A stretch of DNA of 64,000 bases. It comes from Aliiroseovarius sp. S1339 (GTDB taxonomy: Bacteria > Pseudomonadota > Alphaproteobacteria > Rhodobacterales > Rhodobacteraceae). This document shows, one piece after another, positions 9,552-18,924 of this stretch (positions are counted from its first letter, which is position 1; every line of letters begins with the position of its first letter). The notes below the pieces were generated by a model. That model worked only from the letters and a program-made list of their open reading frames with translations. It made no database searches and was not told the origin of the DNA. The DNA lies in contig NZ_JALPQG010000005.1 in the NCBI RefSeq assembly GCF_023195695.1, positions 1-64,000 of the forward strand, read 5' to 3'. A program made the position numbers and the translations under genes.

Positions 9552-10379
9552 TCAGATAATGCGATCAACTGCATCATGCAGCGCGCGACTGGCCCTGCGG
9601 TGGGCGATCATGCCCAGCATGTCACGCGTGGCAGGTTCGTCCATATCGGCATAGACCAGACCTTCGCGCCCCTCGTCCATCTCTTGCTGGGTTGGCACAA
9701 TTTCAACGACTTCGCGCACGAAGGGCGCAACCGCCTGCATCATCTGTTGATCAACGAACAACGGGTCAGAGCCGTAAAAGCCGTTCGCACCACCATCCTT
9801 GATCCGGTGATCCGCCAGCCACAACAGTACGATGTCGCAATCCAACTTTGAGATCAGAAGCTTCATTCGGGCGACCCACGCGGTGCGCAATTCTTCTACG
9901 ACCAAGGCGAACCGGTCTACCGATGTTTCACGCAACGCCGACAGAAGGTGGCGGGTGAAATTGAACTCAGTAAAATCAATTTCGCCATACAGGTCTTTCA
10001 ACAGGTTCGAGCCGCGCAAAAACCTATCATTGCGCCGCGGGTGGACGGCATAAAATCGATTCGACATGTTATGCGCGCCCGTCACCTGAAGCACCGTGAC
10101 ACGGGCTTTGTTGCTGAGCGTTAGCACGCCGTAATCGTGCAAAAAAGCATCCACACCAGCATTTAGACACCCAAAGTTGGCCACTTGCATTCCAAGTTCC
10201 AGCTGCAACAGGTCTGGGTAGGGGTGTTCGACATATTTGCCATAGGTTTCGGTCCCGCCCAGCACAGCAATATACGGGCTCGTCAGTTTCTTCTTGGGGC
10301 CACGAAACAGGATTTTCGACGTGCCGTGTCTGCACAATTGGTAATTCAGGGGGCCCTTCCCCAAGGTATCGTAAACCAT
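9552..10379 (-). CDS. DUF6473 family protein
   Basis: A 275-residue protein matching, from memory, a family common in Rhodobacteraceae and of unknown function (DUF6473). Visible features: MVYDTLGKGPLNYQLCRHG at the start, a block LGGTETYGKYV reminiscent of an SGNH-type block I, the conserved MSNRFYAVHPRRNDRF, and FTEFNFTRHLLSAL. No signal peptide or membrane segment is evident. ATG at 10379 has a GGAG site eight bases upstream and is preferred to the GTG at 10421. The gene points against its neighbours and interrupts the etfA-to-hydroxybutyryl-CoA dehydrogenase order. Confidence 0.75.
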   Translation of the reverse strand: MVYDTLGKGPLNYQLCRHGTSKILFRGPKKKLTSPYIAVLGGTETYGKYVEHPYPDLLQLELGMQVANFGCLNAGVDAFLHDYGVLTLSNKARVTVLQVTGAHNMSNRFYAVHPRRNDRFLRGSNLLKDLYGEIDFTEFNFTRHLLSALRETSVDRFALVVEELRTAWVARMKLLISKLDCDIVLLWLADHRIKDGGANGFYGSDPLFVDQQMMQAVAPFVREVVEIVPTQQEMDEGREGLVYADMDEPATRDMLGMIAHRRASRALHDAVDRII

Positions 10380-10538
10380 TCCACCCACTCCAATAATTTT
10401 CACCCATGCGATGATTCGCACAATGCGGTTTCCAATTGGCTAATCTTCAAATGCAGGTAATTCCCTTAAGGCGCGCTTAACCCTTGCGCGCCCGCCGCGC
10501 CGCCGCATACTCTGTTGCAGAACAATGAAAGGGACGAG

Positions 10539-11414
10539 ATGAGCATCGAGACGATTGGCATCGTAGGCGCCGGACAAATGGGCAACGGCATCGCGCATGT
10601 TATGGCTCTGGCGGGGTACGAGGTCCGCCTTAACGACATCAGCCAAGACAGTCTGGACGCAGCTGTGGCTCGCATTGCGAAGAACATGGAGCGGCAAGTC
10701 GCGCGCGAGGCGATCACCTCGGATGATCGCGACAAAGCGATGGGTCTGATCTCGACCACGATGAAGCTGCCCGATATTGGATCGACAGATCTGATCATCG
10801 AGGCCGCAACTGAAAACGAAGCCTTGAAAAAGAAGATTTTCGATGGGCTTTTGCCGCACCTGAAGCCTGAGACGATTTTGACGTCAAACACCTCGTCCAT
10901 CTCGATCACCCGACTTGCCAGCGGCACGGATCGGCCAGAACGGTTTATGGGTTTCCACTTCATGAACCCTGTTCCGGTGATGCAACTTGTGGAACTGATC
11001 CGCGGCATCGCCACGGACGAGCCGACATTCAAGGCGTGCCATGCTGTTGTTGAGCGGCTCGGAAAGACCGCGGCCAGCGCCGAAGATTTCCCAGCCTTTA
11101 TCGTCAACCGCATCCTGATGCCGATGATCAACGAAGCTGTTTATACCCTTTACGAAGGCGTGGGGTCCGTCAAAAGCATCGACACATCGTTGAAATTGGG
11201 GGCCAACCATCCGATGGGACCGTTGGAGTTGGCCGATTTCATCGGGCTGGACACCTGCCTTGCGATCATGAACGTGCTGCATGACGGGTTGGCGGACACG
11301 AAATACCGGCCCTGCCCCCTGTTGACCAAATATGTCGAAGCTGGATGGTTGGGTCGCAAGTCGAAGCGCGGATTTTATGATTATCGCGGTGAAACGCCTG
11401 TGCCGACCCGGTAA
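10539..11414 (+). CDS. 3-hydroxybutyryl-CoA dehydrogenase
   Basis: A 291-residue NAD(P)-dependent dehydrogenase interconverting 3-hydroxybutyryl-CoA and acetoacetyl-CoA. The Rossmann motif GAGQMG is at residues 10-15. The catalytic region GFHFMNPVPVMQLVE places His140 and Glu152 as the charge-relay pair. Length fits the single-domain family rather than the fused FadB type. The ATG at 10539 follows aaaggga and is preferred to the upstream ATG at 10515. It serves beta-oxidation, the polyhydroxybutyrate cycle or entry to the ethylmalonyl-CoA pathway. Confidence 0.93.
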   Translation: MSIETIGIVGAGQMGNGIAHVMALAGYEVRLNDISQDSLDAAVARIAKNMERQVAREAITSDDRDKAMGLISTTMKLPDIGSTDLIIEAATENEALKKKIFDGLLPHLKPETILTSNTSSISITRLASGTDRPERFMGFHFMNPVPVMQLVELIRGIATDEPTFKACHAVVERLGKTAASAEDFPAFIVNRILMPMINEAVYTLYEGVGSVKSIDTSLKLGANHPMGPLELADFIGLDTCLAIMNVLHDGLADTKYRPCPLLTKYVEAGWLGRKSKRGFYDYRGETPVPTR

Positions 11415-11436
11415 CTCGTGGCGCGCCACATCTGGT

Positions 11437-12345
11437 TCAGCTTTTGCCTAACGCCAGCGTATGTGCCCGTAACCACGTCATGAAACCACGCGGATTGGTG
11501 TGCAGTTTTGCCATCTGCTGATCAGTCAAAACCGAGCCAATGACTGGATTTTTCGGCTCGTTGCAGCTGCGCACGATCTCGTGCAGAAGCAAAGCCTGTC
11601 GCATTGTGGCCGACAGGCGGTTGGCCATTTGATACCAGCGCGAGTTTGCACCGGGAAAGAAGATCGGCACGACTTTTGCGCCGGACCGGCGGATCAGTTG
11701 GGCTGTGAAAACGTTCCATTCCCGTTCGATCGCGGGGCCGGTCAACGTATCGGACGACGCGACAACGCCTGACGGAAATAACGTCACCAGTCCCCCGGCC
11801 TTCAAATGCGCCATGGTCATTGATCGCATCTCGACCATTTTTTGTTGCGCATCAGGGTCATGCGGGAACGGCACCGGGATCATATAGGACGACGCGACCT
11901 GATCCAGCCCATCCAAGACCGAGCGGCTGAGGATGCGGTAATCCTGTCTGCGGCGGCCGATCAGTTCGGCCAGAACCATCCCGTCCACCAGCCCGTGTGG
12001 GTGATTGGCGACCGCGATGACCGGGCCATCCAAGGGAATATTCTGCAGCTGTGCGTCCGGGGTTTCGACCCGAATGCCCATTACATCCAGACACGCACCC
12101 CAGAACGCCTGCCCTTTCGGCGCGCCGCGTTTCTCGAGCTTGCGCACCATTCGCAGGATCGAAACCTTGCCGGTGAACCATTCGACGACGCGAATAATAA
12201 GGGACTGGATCGGGTTGTTCAGCGAATTGGCATAGGTCAGGTTGCGGCGATCATAATGGTCGTGAGACAGGTCTTCCTGCCCGCCATTGACCATTTCGCT
12301 TTCAACGTTGTTCACGACGTCCTGTCCCATTCTCACCACCGACAC
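11437..12345 (-). CDS. Lysophospholipid/glycerolipid acyltransferase family protein
   Basis: A 302-residue PlsC-superfamily acyltransferase. The catalytic motif is NHPHGLVDG at about residues 114-122 (an HX5D form, as in OlsB/hemolysin-like members), with the second block LFPSGVVASS near 190 and PIFFPGANSR near 228. No long transmembrane helix is obvious, so it may be peripheral. It starts six bases after the HPr gene stop and is the last gene of the chvI-to-HPr array. The first codon is GTG with an ATG five codons on; the true start is uncertain. The acyl donor and acceptor cannot be deduced. Confidence 0.8.
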   Translation of the reverse strand: MSVVRMGQDVVNNVESEMVNGGQEDLSHDHYDRRNLTYANSLNNPIQSLIIRVVEWFTGKVSILRMVRKLEKRGAPKGQAFWGACLDVMGIRVETPDAQLQNIPLDGPVIAVANHPHGLVDGMVLAELIGRRRQDYRILSRSVLDGLDQVASSYMIPVPFPHDPDAQQKMVEMRSMTMAHLKAGGLVTLFPSGVVASSDTLTGPAIEREWNVFTAQLIRRSGAKVVPIFFPGANSRWYQMANRLSATMRQALLLHEIVRSCNEPKNPVIGSVLTDQQMAKLHTNPRGFMTWLRAHTLALGKS

Positions 12346-12350
12346 GCGCC

Positions 12351-12623
12351 TTACATGCCTTCGCCGAACTTGTCGGCAACCAGATCGGTCAGAGCATTCA
12401 TCAACTCAGCAGCTTGCGGACCCGATGTTTCGACGTGGATCTTGGTGCCCTGCGAGGCCGCGAGCATCAAAAGACCCATGATCGAGTCCCCCTCAGCATC
12501 AATCCCGTCTTTAGATACGCGCGCGGACGCTTCATGGCTTTCGACTGTATCAACAAATTTCGCGGACGCACGCGCGTGCAATCCTTTGACGTTGACGATC
12601 TCCAATTCGCGGCTGGCGCTCAT
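12351..12623 (-). CDS. HPr family phosphocarrier protein of the regulatory PTS
   Basis: A 90-residue HPr. The phosphorylated histidine is His16 (KGLHARAS) and the regulatory serine is Ser47 (EGDSIMGLLML), the expected target of the HprK-like kinase encoded four genes upstream. HPr takes phosphate from enzyme I and hands it to EIIA. No sugar permease is nearby, so this is a regulatory PTS, as known in other alphaproteobacteria. It lies three bases after the EIIA gene. Confidence 0.93.
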   Translation of the reverse strand: MSASRELEIVNVKGLHARASAKFVDTVESHEASARVSKDGIDAEGDSIMGLLMLAASQGTKIHVETSGPQAAELMNALTDLVADKFGEGM

Positions 12624-12626
12624 GCG

Positions 12627-13022
12627 TTAGACCTCCTGTATACCATCGATACAGTCGATGTATTTTCGCCCCGCTGCAAGCGCCTTACGTGTGGACATGT
12701 CAATTGGCAGATGTCGGGTCTTTGCTAACTTGACCAGCATGGGAAGATTGGCACCATAAAGGATTTTTCGGTCAGCTTTGCAGCAGGCCGGAAGCGACAG
12801 GTTGGCGGGTGATCCCCCGAACATATCGACCACCACCACGACCCCATCACCTTGATCGACAGCGTCCGCCGCTTTGGCGATTTCGTCCTGCTTACCGTCG
12901 CGGTCACAATCCGCCGCGGTCGATATAGCGCGCACACCCTTCAACTTGCCGACCACATGTTCGACAGCTGCCAGATATTCCCTGGCAAGCCCGCCATGCG
13001 CGACGATCACGATACCGATCAC
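12627..13022 (-). CDS. PTS EIIA component, mannose/fructose (ManX) type
   Basis: A 131-residue EIIA of the mannose class. The start MIGIVIVAHG carries the active-site histidine at residue 9, and the VDMFGGSPAN motif near residue 66 is a family hallmark. No EIIB or EIIC partners are present, so it probably acts as a phosphorylation-state signal rather than in sugar uptake, as described for the equivalent alphaproteobacterial protein. It sits between rapZ and HPr with gaps of only a few bases. Confidence 0.92.
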   Translation of the reverse strand: MIGIVIVAHGGLAREYLAAVEHVVGKLKGVRAISTAADCDRDGKQDEIAKAADAVDQGDGVVVVVDMFGGSPANLSLPACCKADRKILYGANLPMLVKLAKTRHLPIDMSTRKALAAGRKYIDCIDGIQEV

Positions 13023-13027
13023 GCTCG

Positions 13028-13936
13028 TTACCCCGACTGCTTCGACGCCTGCCCCGCTTCGGCGCGGCGTTCCAATTCCCGATGTCTAATTGACACTTGC
13101 CAGCCCTTGTGTGCAAGCGTCTTTGCCAATCTTTCCGTCAGGGCAACAGAGCGGTGTTGCCCTCCGGTACATCCAAACCCGATAGCCAGATGCGATTTGC
13201 CCTCGTCGCCATAGGCGGGGATCAAAAATTCGACCAGTTCCGCGACTCGCGTGAAGAATTCGTCGAACCGTGGGTCCTTGGATACATAGTCGGCCACTTC
13301 CTCGGCGCGACCATCCAGCATCCGCAGCGCCGGTTCCCAATGCGGGTTGCGCAGAAAACGCGCGTCCAGAACCATATCAAGCCCGCGTGGCACGCCGCGT
13401 TTGTATGAAAATGAATGAACTGACACGGCCAGATTTTCCGCCCCCGACTGCGACAGCCATCGCATCAGGTCTTCTTTCAGATCGTGTGGCGACAGGTCCG
13501 AGGTATCAATCAACACATCCGCACGACCGCGCACGGGTACCAGCAGCTCGATCTCGCGAGTGATGCCGTGATCAGGTGTTTCAGCGGGGGCCAGCGGGTG
13601 GCGCCGGCGCGTTTCCGAATAGCGGCGGATCAACACATCGCGCGAACAATCCAGATACAGCACCTCGACATCATGGTTATCGTCTTCACGCAGGTCTTCG
13701 ATCACCTGCAACATCATCTCGGTCGAGAAATCACGATTGCGAACATCCACGCCCAGCGCCAGCGGATGGTCCAAGGCAGGCCCAGCCAGCACCCGACCGA
13801 TCAGTGACAGCGGCAGATTGTCGATAACCTCATAGCCGATATCTTCCAGCACGCGGATCGCCGTGGTCCGCCCCGCGCCCGAAGGTCCGGTGACCAGAAC
13901 GACTTTCTGCCCAGCACTGGTGGTATTGTCAGTCAT
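13028..13936 (-). CDS. rapZ: RNase adapter protein RapZ (YvcJ family nucleotide-binding protein)
   Basis: About 302 residues. A Walker A motif GPSGAGRT lies close to the N-terminus and the characteristic C-terminal block [10 protein letters not shown] near residue 268. In E. coli RapZ directs RNase E to the GlmZ small RNA and so controls glucosamine-6-phosphate synthesis; GTP and nucleotide-sugar binding are reported. Whether the same target exists here is unknown. Three ATG codons in a row open the frame; the third (13936) is best spaced from the weak upstream AGG. It sits between hprK and the EIIA gene. Confidence 0.92.
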   Translation of the reverse strand: MTDNTTSAGQKVVLVTGPSGAGRTTAIRVLEDIGYEVIDNLPLSLIGRVLAGPALDHPLALGVDVRNRDFSTEMMLQVIEDLREDDNHDVEVLYLDCSRDVLIRRYSETRRRHPLAPAETPDHGITREIELLVPVRGRADVLIDTSDLSPHDLKEDLMRWLSQSGAENLAVSVHSFSYKRGVPRGLDMVLDARFLRNPHWEPALRMLDGRAEEVADYVSKDPRFDEFFTRVAELVEFLIPAYGDEGKSHLAIGFGCTGGQHRSVALTERLAKTLAHKGWQVSIRHRELERRAEAGQASKQSG

Positions 13937-13945
13937 CATCATCGC

Positions 13946-14395
13946 CTAACTTGTTTCGGCATATCCGCCATTGCGCAGCAAATGGTATACGGCACATGCG
14001 AAATAGGGCGCGTCAACCCGCAAAACAAGGTCGATGTCGCATCCGGCAACAGTTGTGACCCGATGTGACTGCGGGTGGCGCTCCAGTTCATTCTCGGACA
14101 GATCAACGACAAGCTGCAGCCGGGCAGAAGATATCCACGGAACGTGGATCAGCCCCACGCCGCGCGCCTCGATCACGCCCTGAAGCCGATCGGGTGCAAG
14201 CACGTGCAAAACATCATTTTTCAGCTCCACCAAGCTCAGATCATCCGCAACGAGCTTTGCGCCAAGACCGATCAGTTCAAGCGCCAATGAGGATTTTCCA
14301 GACCCCGACGGGCCGGTGATCATCGCGGCAGACTCGCCAACCGCTATCGTTGTGGCGTGGAAGCCGAGAGGCCCGGTAACGCCGCCTTCGCTCAA
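13946..14395 (-). CDS. hprK: Short HPr kinase/phosphorylase (HprK C-terminal domain only)
   Basis: A 149-residue protein with only the catalytic half of HprK, as is usual in alphaproteobacteria (Firmicute HprK is about 310 residues). Walker A GPSGSGKS is at residues 28-35 and the HprK signature VIEARGVGLIHV near 74-85. It should phosphorylate, and perhaps dephosphorylate, Ser47 of the HPr encoded downstream. The start overlaps the chvG stop by four bases, so sensor kinase and HPr kinase are co-translated. Confidence 0.92.
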   Translation of the reverse strand: MSEGGVTGPLGFHATTIAVGESAAMITGPSGSGKSSLALELIGLGAKLVADDLSLVELKNDVLHVLAPDRLQGVIEARGVGLIHVPWISSARLQLVVDLSENELERHPQSHRVTTVAGCDIDLVLRVDAPYFACAVYHLLRNGGYAETS

Positions 14396-16179
14396 ACCGG
14401 TAGGCCAACCACAAACCGCGCACCCAGCGGGTCCGAGGTGACATCGGCATCGGTCGGACGGATATTTTCAGCCCAGATCACGCCGCCATGTGCTTCGACG
14501 ATCTGTTTCGAAATTGCCAACCCAAGGCCTGAATTATTGCCAAACTGGTTTTCGGGGCGTTCGGAATAGAAACGCTTGAAAATCTGGTTCAAGGCCTGCT
14601 CGGGGATGCCGGGGCCTGTGTCTTCGATCACCACCAACACGCGGTTCTCGCGCCGACGCGCCCAGACGCGGATGGCATCGCCTTCGTCGCAGAAGCTAAG
14701 CGCGTTGGTGATCAGGTTTACAAAGACCTGCGCAAGTCGCGCTTCAAGCCCCCGGATGAAGATCGGGTCCGGCGGAAGGTCAGTGATAAACTCGACGCCC
14801 TTGTCGCTGCCCTCGTTGCCCAAATATTCAGTCAGGTTGTGAAGCATTTTCAGAAGGTTGAAGGATTCCTCCTCTTCCTTCACCAACTCGCTGTCCAGCC
14901 GCGAAGCGTTCGAGATATCGCTGACCAGCCTGTCCAGTCGGCGCACATCATGGTCAATCACATCCAAAAGCTTGCCGCGATGTTCATCTTTCTTGGCCAG
15001 ACGCAATGTGCCGATCGCAGACCGCAGGCTTGCCAACGGGTTCTTGATCTCGTGTGCCACATCTGCCGCAAATTGTTCGTTTGAATCGATCCGGTCATAT
15101 AGCGCGGCGACCATGCCCCGCAGCGCGCCAGACAGACGGCCGATTTCATCAGGGCGGGCGGTCAGGTCAGGGATGCGAACACGCCCGGTGCGCGCACTGT
15201 TGGTGTCCTTGTCGCGCCCCAGCTCGGCGGCGGCGGCGAGGTCCGACAAGGGGTTCGCGATGGTCGAGGCCAAAACGAGGCTCAGCCCAATAGAAACCAG
15301 AATAGCGATGACAAACATCTGCAATAACTGCTCACGTTCGGCCCGGACCAGCAAATCCAGCTCGCCGGTCGCGCTGGTAATCGCCACCACGCCCACAGGC
15401 ACTCCGTCTTGCAAAATGGGTGTCGCAACTGAAAACACCGTGCCGCCGTTTGCATCCACCCCGTTTGATACCCGCGTCGCGCCATTCATGGCACCGGGAT
15501 ACAACGTCCGCGCCATCACCTCGGTGTCCAGCGGTAAGGATTGACCATCACCTTTCGCGATAATGCCCGAAACACCCTCCCAAACAGAGTTCAGCAGGTC
15601 TGTGATGATGGTCGATCCCACGTCGCGCCTTAGCCCATCAACCGGAGTCGGCTCGGCCTGCGGTACACCCACGGACCGGGCAAGCAGCGCCTCGTCTGCG
15701 TCGAAAACGAAAACTTCCAGACCGACCGGCAACTGCAAATCTGACAGTGTCTCGGCATAGTTGGGCGCAACAGCGTCGACAGCTGCGGCGGTTTCTGCCA
15801 CAGCTTCACTTTCTGGAAACAGAACCTCGTCGCCCTCCGGCGTGGCCACGGCCTGATTGTCGCTGGCCTGTACCAACTGGGCTTCGAACACATCGGCGAT
15901 CAATTCGGCTTCGACCACCAACCCGCGTTCCCGCTGGATCAGAAGGCTGTCGCGAAACGGATTCAGATACAGAACACCCGCAACCAAAACCACCAATCCA
16001 AGCAGATTAAAGGTGATGATTTTCCGGGCCAATGGCGACCGGTTGATCGCAATCATACCCCGTTGCGCACGCTTATCGTGCAGCTCGAAGTCCATCTCGC
16101 CACTTGGCGAGACCCAGTCTTCGCCCAGAACTAGATCACCTCGGGATGTGGCTTTGGTGTCCTTCACCTTTGTCACCAT
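14392..16179 (-). CDS. chvG: Sensor histidine kinase ChvG (ExoS)
   Basis: A 595-residue inner-membrane kinase. Order of parts: cytoplasmic tail of about 53 residues, helix 54-72, periplasmic sensing domain of about 210 residues, second helix near 286-306, HAMP linker, then the kinase. The H-box ADVAHEIKNPLAS gives His376 as phosphorylation site; the N-box NLITNALSF and G-boxes IEDTGPGIP and GLGLAISKQ follow. In Agrobacterium and Sinorhizobium ChvG/ChvI responds to acid and envelope state. It is 20 bases downstream of chvI and overlaps hprK. Confidence 0.93.
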   Translation of the reverse strand: MVTKVKDTKATSRGDLVLGEDWVSPSGEMDFELHDKRAQRGMIAINRSPLARKIITFNLLGLVVLVAGVLYLNPFRDSLLIQRERGLVVEAELIADVFEAQLVQASDNQAVATPEGDEVLFPESEAVAETAAAVDAVAPNYAETLSDLQLPVGLEVFVFDADEALLARSVGVPQAEPTPVDGLRRDVGSTIITDLLNSVWEGVSGIIAKGDGQSLPLDTEVMARTLYPGAMNGATRVSNGVDANGGTVFSVATPILQDGVPVGVVAITSATGELDLLVRAEREQLLQMFVIAILVSIGLSLVLASTIANPLSDLAAAAELGRDKDTNSARTGRVRIPDLTARPDEIGRLSGALRGMVAALYDRIDSNEQFAADVAHEIKNPLASLRSAIGTLRLAKKDEHRGKLLDVIDHDVRRLDRLVSDISNASRLDSELVKEEEESFNLLKMLHNLTEYLGNEGSDKGVEFITDLPPDPIFIRGLEARLAQVFVNLITNALSFCDEGDAIRVWARRRENRVLVVIEDTGPGIPEQALNQIFKRFYSERPENQFGNNSGLGLAISKQIVEAHGGVIWAENIRPTDADVTSDPLGARFVVGLPV

Positions 16180-16199
16180 CTTGTCAAACGCACCTGGCG

Positions 16200-16904
16200 C
16201 TATTCCTCGTTATAACGATAACCAATGCCGTACAGTGTTTCGATCGCCGAGAAATCATCATCAGCTGTGCGCATCTTCTTGCGCAAGCGTTTGATATGGC
16301 TGTCGATGGTTCGGTCGTCGACATAGACCTGATCGTCATAAGCCACATCCATCAACTGATCGCGACTTTTAACGAAGCCGGGCCGTTGCGCCAGCGCTTG
16401 AAGCAGCAGAAACTCGGTCACGGTCAGCGACACGTCTTTGCCCTTCCAAGCCACCGCATGGCGCAGAGGGTCCATCGTCAGTTCGCCGCGAACAAGCGAT
16501 TTGCTTTCTTCGACGTCGCCCGCGTCATCCTTGGCGATCACCTCTTGTCGGCGCAGAAGCGCGCGGATGCGTTCGACCAGAAGCCGTTGACTGAAGGGTT
16601 TCGTGACATAATCGTCCGCCCCCATCCGCAGCCCCAGCACCTCGTCGATCTCGTCATCCTTGGACGTCAGAAATATCACCGGCATGGTTTTGGTTTTCTG
16701 GCGCAAGCGCTGCAACAGATCCATCCCGTCCATTCGGGGCATCTTGACGTCCAGCACAGCCATATCCGGCATTCGCTGCATAAACGCATCAAGTGCGCTT
16801 TGACCATCGTTATAGGTCTCCACCTCGAAGCCCTCGGCCTCGAGTGTCATTGCGACGGATGTCAGGATGTTCCTGTCATCGTCCACCAATGCGATCCTCG
16901 ACAT
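16200..16904 (-). CDS. chvI: Response regulator ChvI
   Basis: A 234-residue OmpR/PhoB-type regulator. The receiver domain (about 1-120) has the acidic pocket DDD at 8-10, the phosphoacceptor Asp52 ([12 protein letters not shown]) and a conserved Lys in the LTSKDD motif. The winged-helix DNA-binding domain covers about 140-232. It is the first gene of a seven-gene array running to the acyltransferase. pckA is transcribed divergently from a 361-base spacer with repeated boxes, the same arrangement as in Agrobacterium and Sinorhizobium. Confidence 0.94.
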   Translation of the reverse strand: MSRIALVDDDRNILTSVAMTLEAEGFEVETYNDGQSALDAFMQRMPDMAVLDVKMPRMDGMDLLQRLRQKTKTMPVIFLTSKDDEIDEVLGLRMGADDYVTKPFSQRLLVERIRALLRRQEVIAKDDAGDVEESKSLVRGELTMDPLRHAVAWKGKDVSLTVTEFLLLQALAQRPGFVKSRDQLMDVAYDDQVYVDDRTIDSHIKRLRKKMRTADDDFSAIETLYGIGYRYNEE

Positions 16905-17265
16905 AGTGGTCTCCTTGCCCTGCTCATTTCAGTTTTATTTTGGGGCATTGTCCTGTTTTCGGCCATGCGAATCAACAAGGAACTGCGAATCGTTAATCCA
17001 TGCTGGCGCGCGCGCAACGAATTACGCAAAATGCAGGCGAATTTAAGGCATTACTTCCCAGCAGCTTACGCAAGATGATTGCGCAAACACGTCCTTGGTT
17101 GCGCTAACTGCGCCAAAGCGACCTGTTCCATTGGAAAGACGCCATGTTATAGGGCGAATACCGTCCCTCGTTCACATGAGGGTCGGCGCGCGTGGCCCGG
17201 GTCGCGCGGTCTCATGTGAAACCAAAACACGCCGGACGCAAACGGATCGGCGACAGGAGCATAAT
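16905..17265. promoter_or_regulatory. chvI-pckA divergent regulatory region with TTACGCAA/TTGCGCAA boxes
   Basis: The largest non-coding stretch in the window, 361 bases. It contains two exact TTACGCAA boxes (17022-17029 and 17066-17073, 44 bases apart), one palindromic TTGCGCAA (17079-17086) and a half box TTGCGC (17099-17104). A leader hairpin-like pair, TCACATGAG at 17173-17181 and CTCATGTGA at 17211-17219, lies between the boxes and the pckA start. ChvI, or a carbon regulator, is a plausible binder but this is inference. Confidence 0.55.
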
Positions 17266-18864
17266 ATGACCACTGGACGGGTGAACCCAGTACGCCGCTT
17301 GGAAGACCAAGGTATCAAGGGGCTTGGCAATATCTATTACAACTTGATGGAGCCTGCTCTGATCGAAGCCGCGCTGGAGCGTGGCGAGGGGTGTCTGGGA
17401 CAGGGCGGTGCGTTGCTGGTCACGACCGGCAAGCACACGGGCCGTTCGCCCAAGGACAAATTCGTCGTCAAAACGCCCAGCGTCGAGCCGCATATCTGGT
17501 GGGAAAACAACCCGCCAATGGACCCTGCCAAGTTCGACGTCCTGTACGACGACATGCTCGACCATATGAAGGGCAAGGACTATTACGTGCAAGACTTGTT
17601 CGGTGGGGCTGATCCCGCTTATCGGCTGGATGTGCGCCTTGTGACCGAGCTTGCCTGGCACGGACTGTTTATTCGCCACATGCTGCGCCGCCCCGACCGC
17701 GACGAACTGGACAATTTCGATCCCGAGTTCACCATCATCAACTGCCCATCATTCAAGGCTGACGCGAAACGCCACGGTTGCCGGTCTGAAACGGTCATCG
17801 CGCTGAACTTCGACCGCAAGACCATTTTGATCGGTGGCACCGAGTATGCAGGCGAAAACAAGAAGTCTGTCTTCACGCTTCTGAACTATCTGCTGCCGCA
17901 AAAAGGCGTGATGCCGATGCATTGCTCGGCCAACCATGCAAAAAGCAATCCGGTCGATACCGCGATTTTCTTCGGCCTTTCGGGCACTGGCAAGACGACC
18001 CTATCCGCCGATCCCGAACGCACACTGATTGGCGATGATGAACACGGCTGGTCAGACACCGGCACCTTCAACTTTGAAGGTGGCTGCTATGCCAAGACCA
18101 TAAACTTGTCTGCCGAGGCCGAGCCCGAGATCTATGCCACGACCACCAAGTTTGCGACCGTGATCGAGAATATGGTCTTTGACGAAGAGACCAAAGAACT
18201 CGATTTCGAAGATGACAGCCTGACCGCGAACATGCGCTGTGCCTATCCGCTGCATTACATCGCCAATGCGTCGAAATCGGCCATTGGCGGACATCCCAAG
18301 AACATCATCATGCTGACGTGCGATGCGTTTGGCGTTCTGCCCCCAATCGCGCGGCTGACACCGGCACAGGCAATGTATCACTTCCTGTCAGGCTTCACCT
18401 CAAAGGTCGCGGGCACCGAGAAGGGCGTGACCGAGCCCGAGCCGACATTCTCGACATGCTTTGGCGCACCCTTCATGCCGCGCCGCCCGGCTGAATACGG
18501 CGCGCTTCTGCGCGACAAGATCGCAAAGCACGGCGCGACGTGTTGGCTGGTCAACACCGGTTGGACCGGGGGGGCTTATGGCACCGGGTCACGGATGCCA
18601 ATTCGTGCCACCCGTGCGCTATTGACCGCCGCGCTGGACGGGTCCCTTGCAAAATCTGAATTTCGCAAGGATGACAGCTTCGGTTTTGAGGTGCCGGTGA
18701 CCGTCGAAGGCGTGCCAGATCTTTTGCTGGACCCGCGCCGCACATGGCAAGACACAGCAGCCTATGACGCACAGGCCCAAAAGCTGGTCGACATGTTTGC
18801 AAAAAACTTCGTTCAATACGAAGGCGATATCGACGACGACGTGAAAGCCGTCGCAATCGGCTAA
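17266..18864 (+). CDS. pckA: Phosphoenolpyruvate carboxykinase (ATP)
   Basis: A 532-residue ATP-type PEPCK, the first committed step of gluconeogenesis (oxaloacetate + ATP to PEP + CO2 + ADP). The kinase P-loop GLSGTGKT is at residues 237-244, with the HGRSPKDKF-type substrate motif ([11 protein letters not shown]) near 58-68 and the metal site IGDDEHGW downstream of the P-loop. The ATG at 17266 has AGGAG six bases upstream, so the frame open to 17095 is not used. Divergent from chvI and followed by a terminator. Confidence 0.97.
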   Translation: MTTGRVNPVRRLEDQGIKGLGNIYYNLMEPALIEAALERGEGCLGQGGALLVTTGKHTGRSPKDKFVVKTPSVEPHIWWENNPPMDPAKFDVLYDDMLDHMKGKDYYVQDLFGGADPAYRLDVRLVTELAWHGLFIRHMLRRPDRDELDNFDPEFTIINCPSFKADAKRHGCRSETVIALNFDRKTILIGGTEYAGENKKSVFTLLNYLLPQKGVMPMHCSANHAKSNPVDTAIFFGLSGTGKTTLSADPERTLIGDDEHGWSDTGTFNFEGGCYAKTINLSAEAEPEIYATTTKFATVIENMVFDEETKELDFEDDSLTANMRCAYPLHYIANASKSAIGGHPKNIIMLTCDAFGVLPPIARLTPAQAMYHFLSGFTSKVAGTEKGVTEPEPTFSTCFGAPFMPRRPAEYGALLRDKIAKHGATCWLVNTGWTGGAYGTGSRMPIRATRALLTAALDGSLAKSEFRKDDSFGFEVPVTVEGVPDLLLDPRRTWQDTAAYDAQAQKLVDMFAKNFVQYEGDIDDDVKAVAIG

Positions 18865-18885
18865 ACGGCATTTCGATACGCTCAC

Positions 18886-18914
18886 AAACGCGCCTCGATT
18901 TCCGGGGCGCGTTT
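18886..18914. terminator. Terminator after pckA
   Basis: The stem aaacgcgcc (18886-18894) pairs with ggcgcgttt (18906-18914), followed by a short T run. The reverse strand also carries TTT after the stem, so it may serve the opposing TauE gene as well. Confidence 0.8.
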
Positions 18915-18924
18915 TGCGTTCAAA

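Noticed and set aside
11415-11436. tggcgcgcca palindrome after hydroxybutyryl-CoA dehydrogenase as terminator
   Set aside because: No loop and no T run; a short GC palindrome is common in this composition.
12351-16904. A complete sugar-transporting PTS
   Set aside because: No EIIB, EIIC or enzyme I gene is present; the EIIA and HPr context is regulatory.
16104-17078. A 324-codon plus-strand frame opposite chvI reaching into the pckA spacer
   Set aside because: Mostly the complement of chvI. The part in the spacer has no start signal and no protein-like features.
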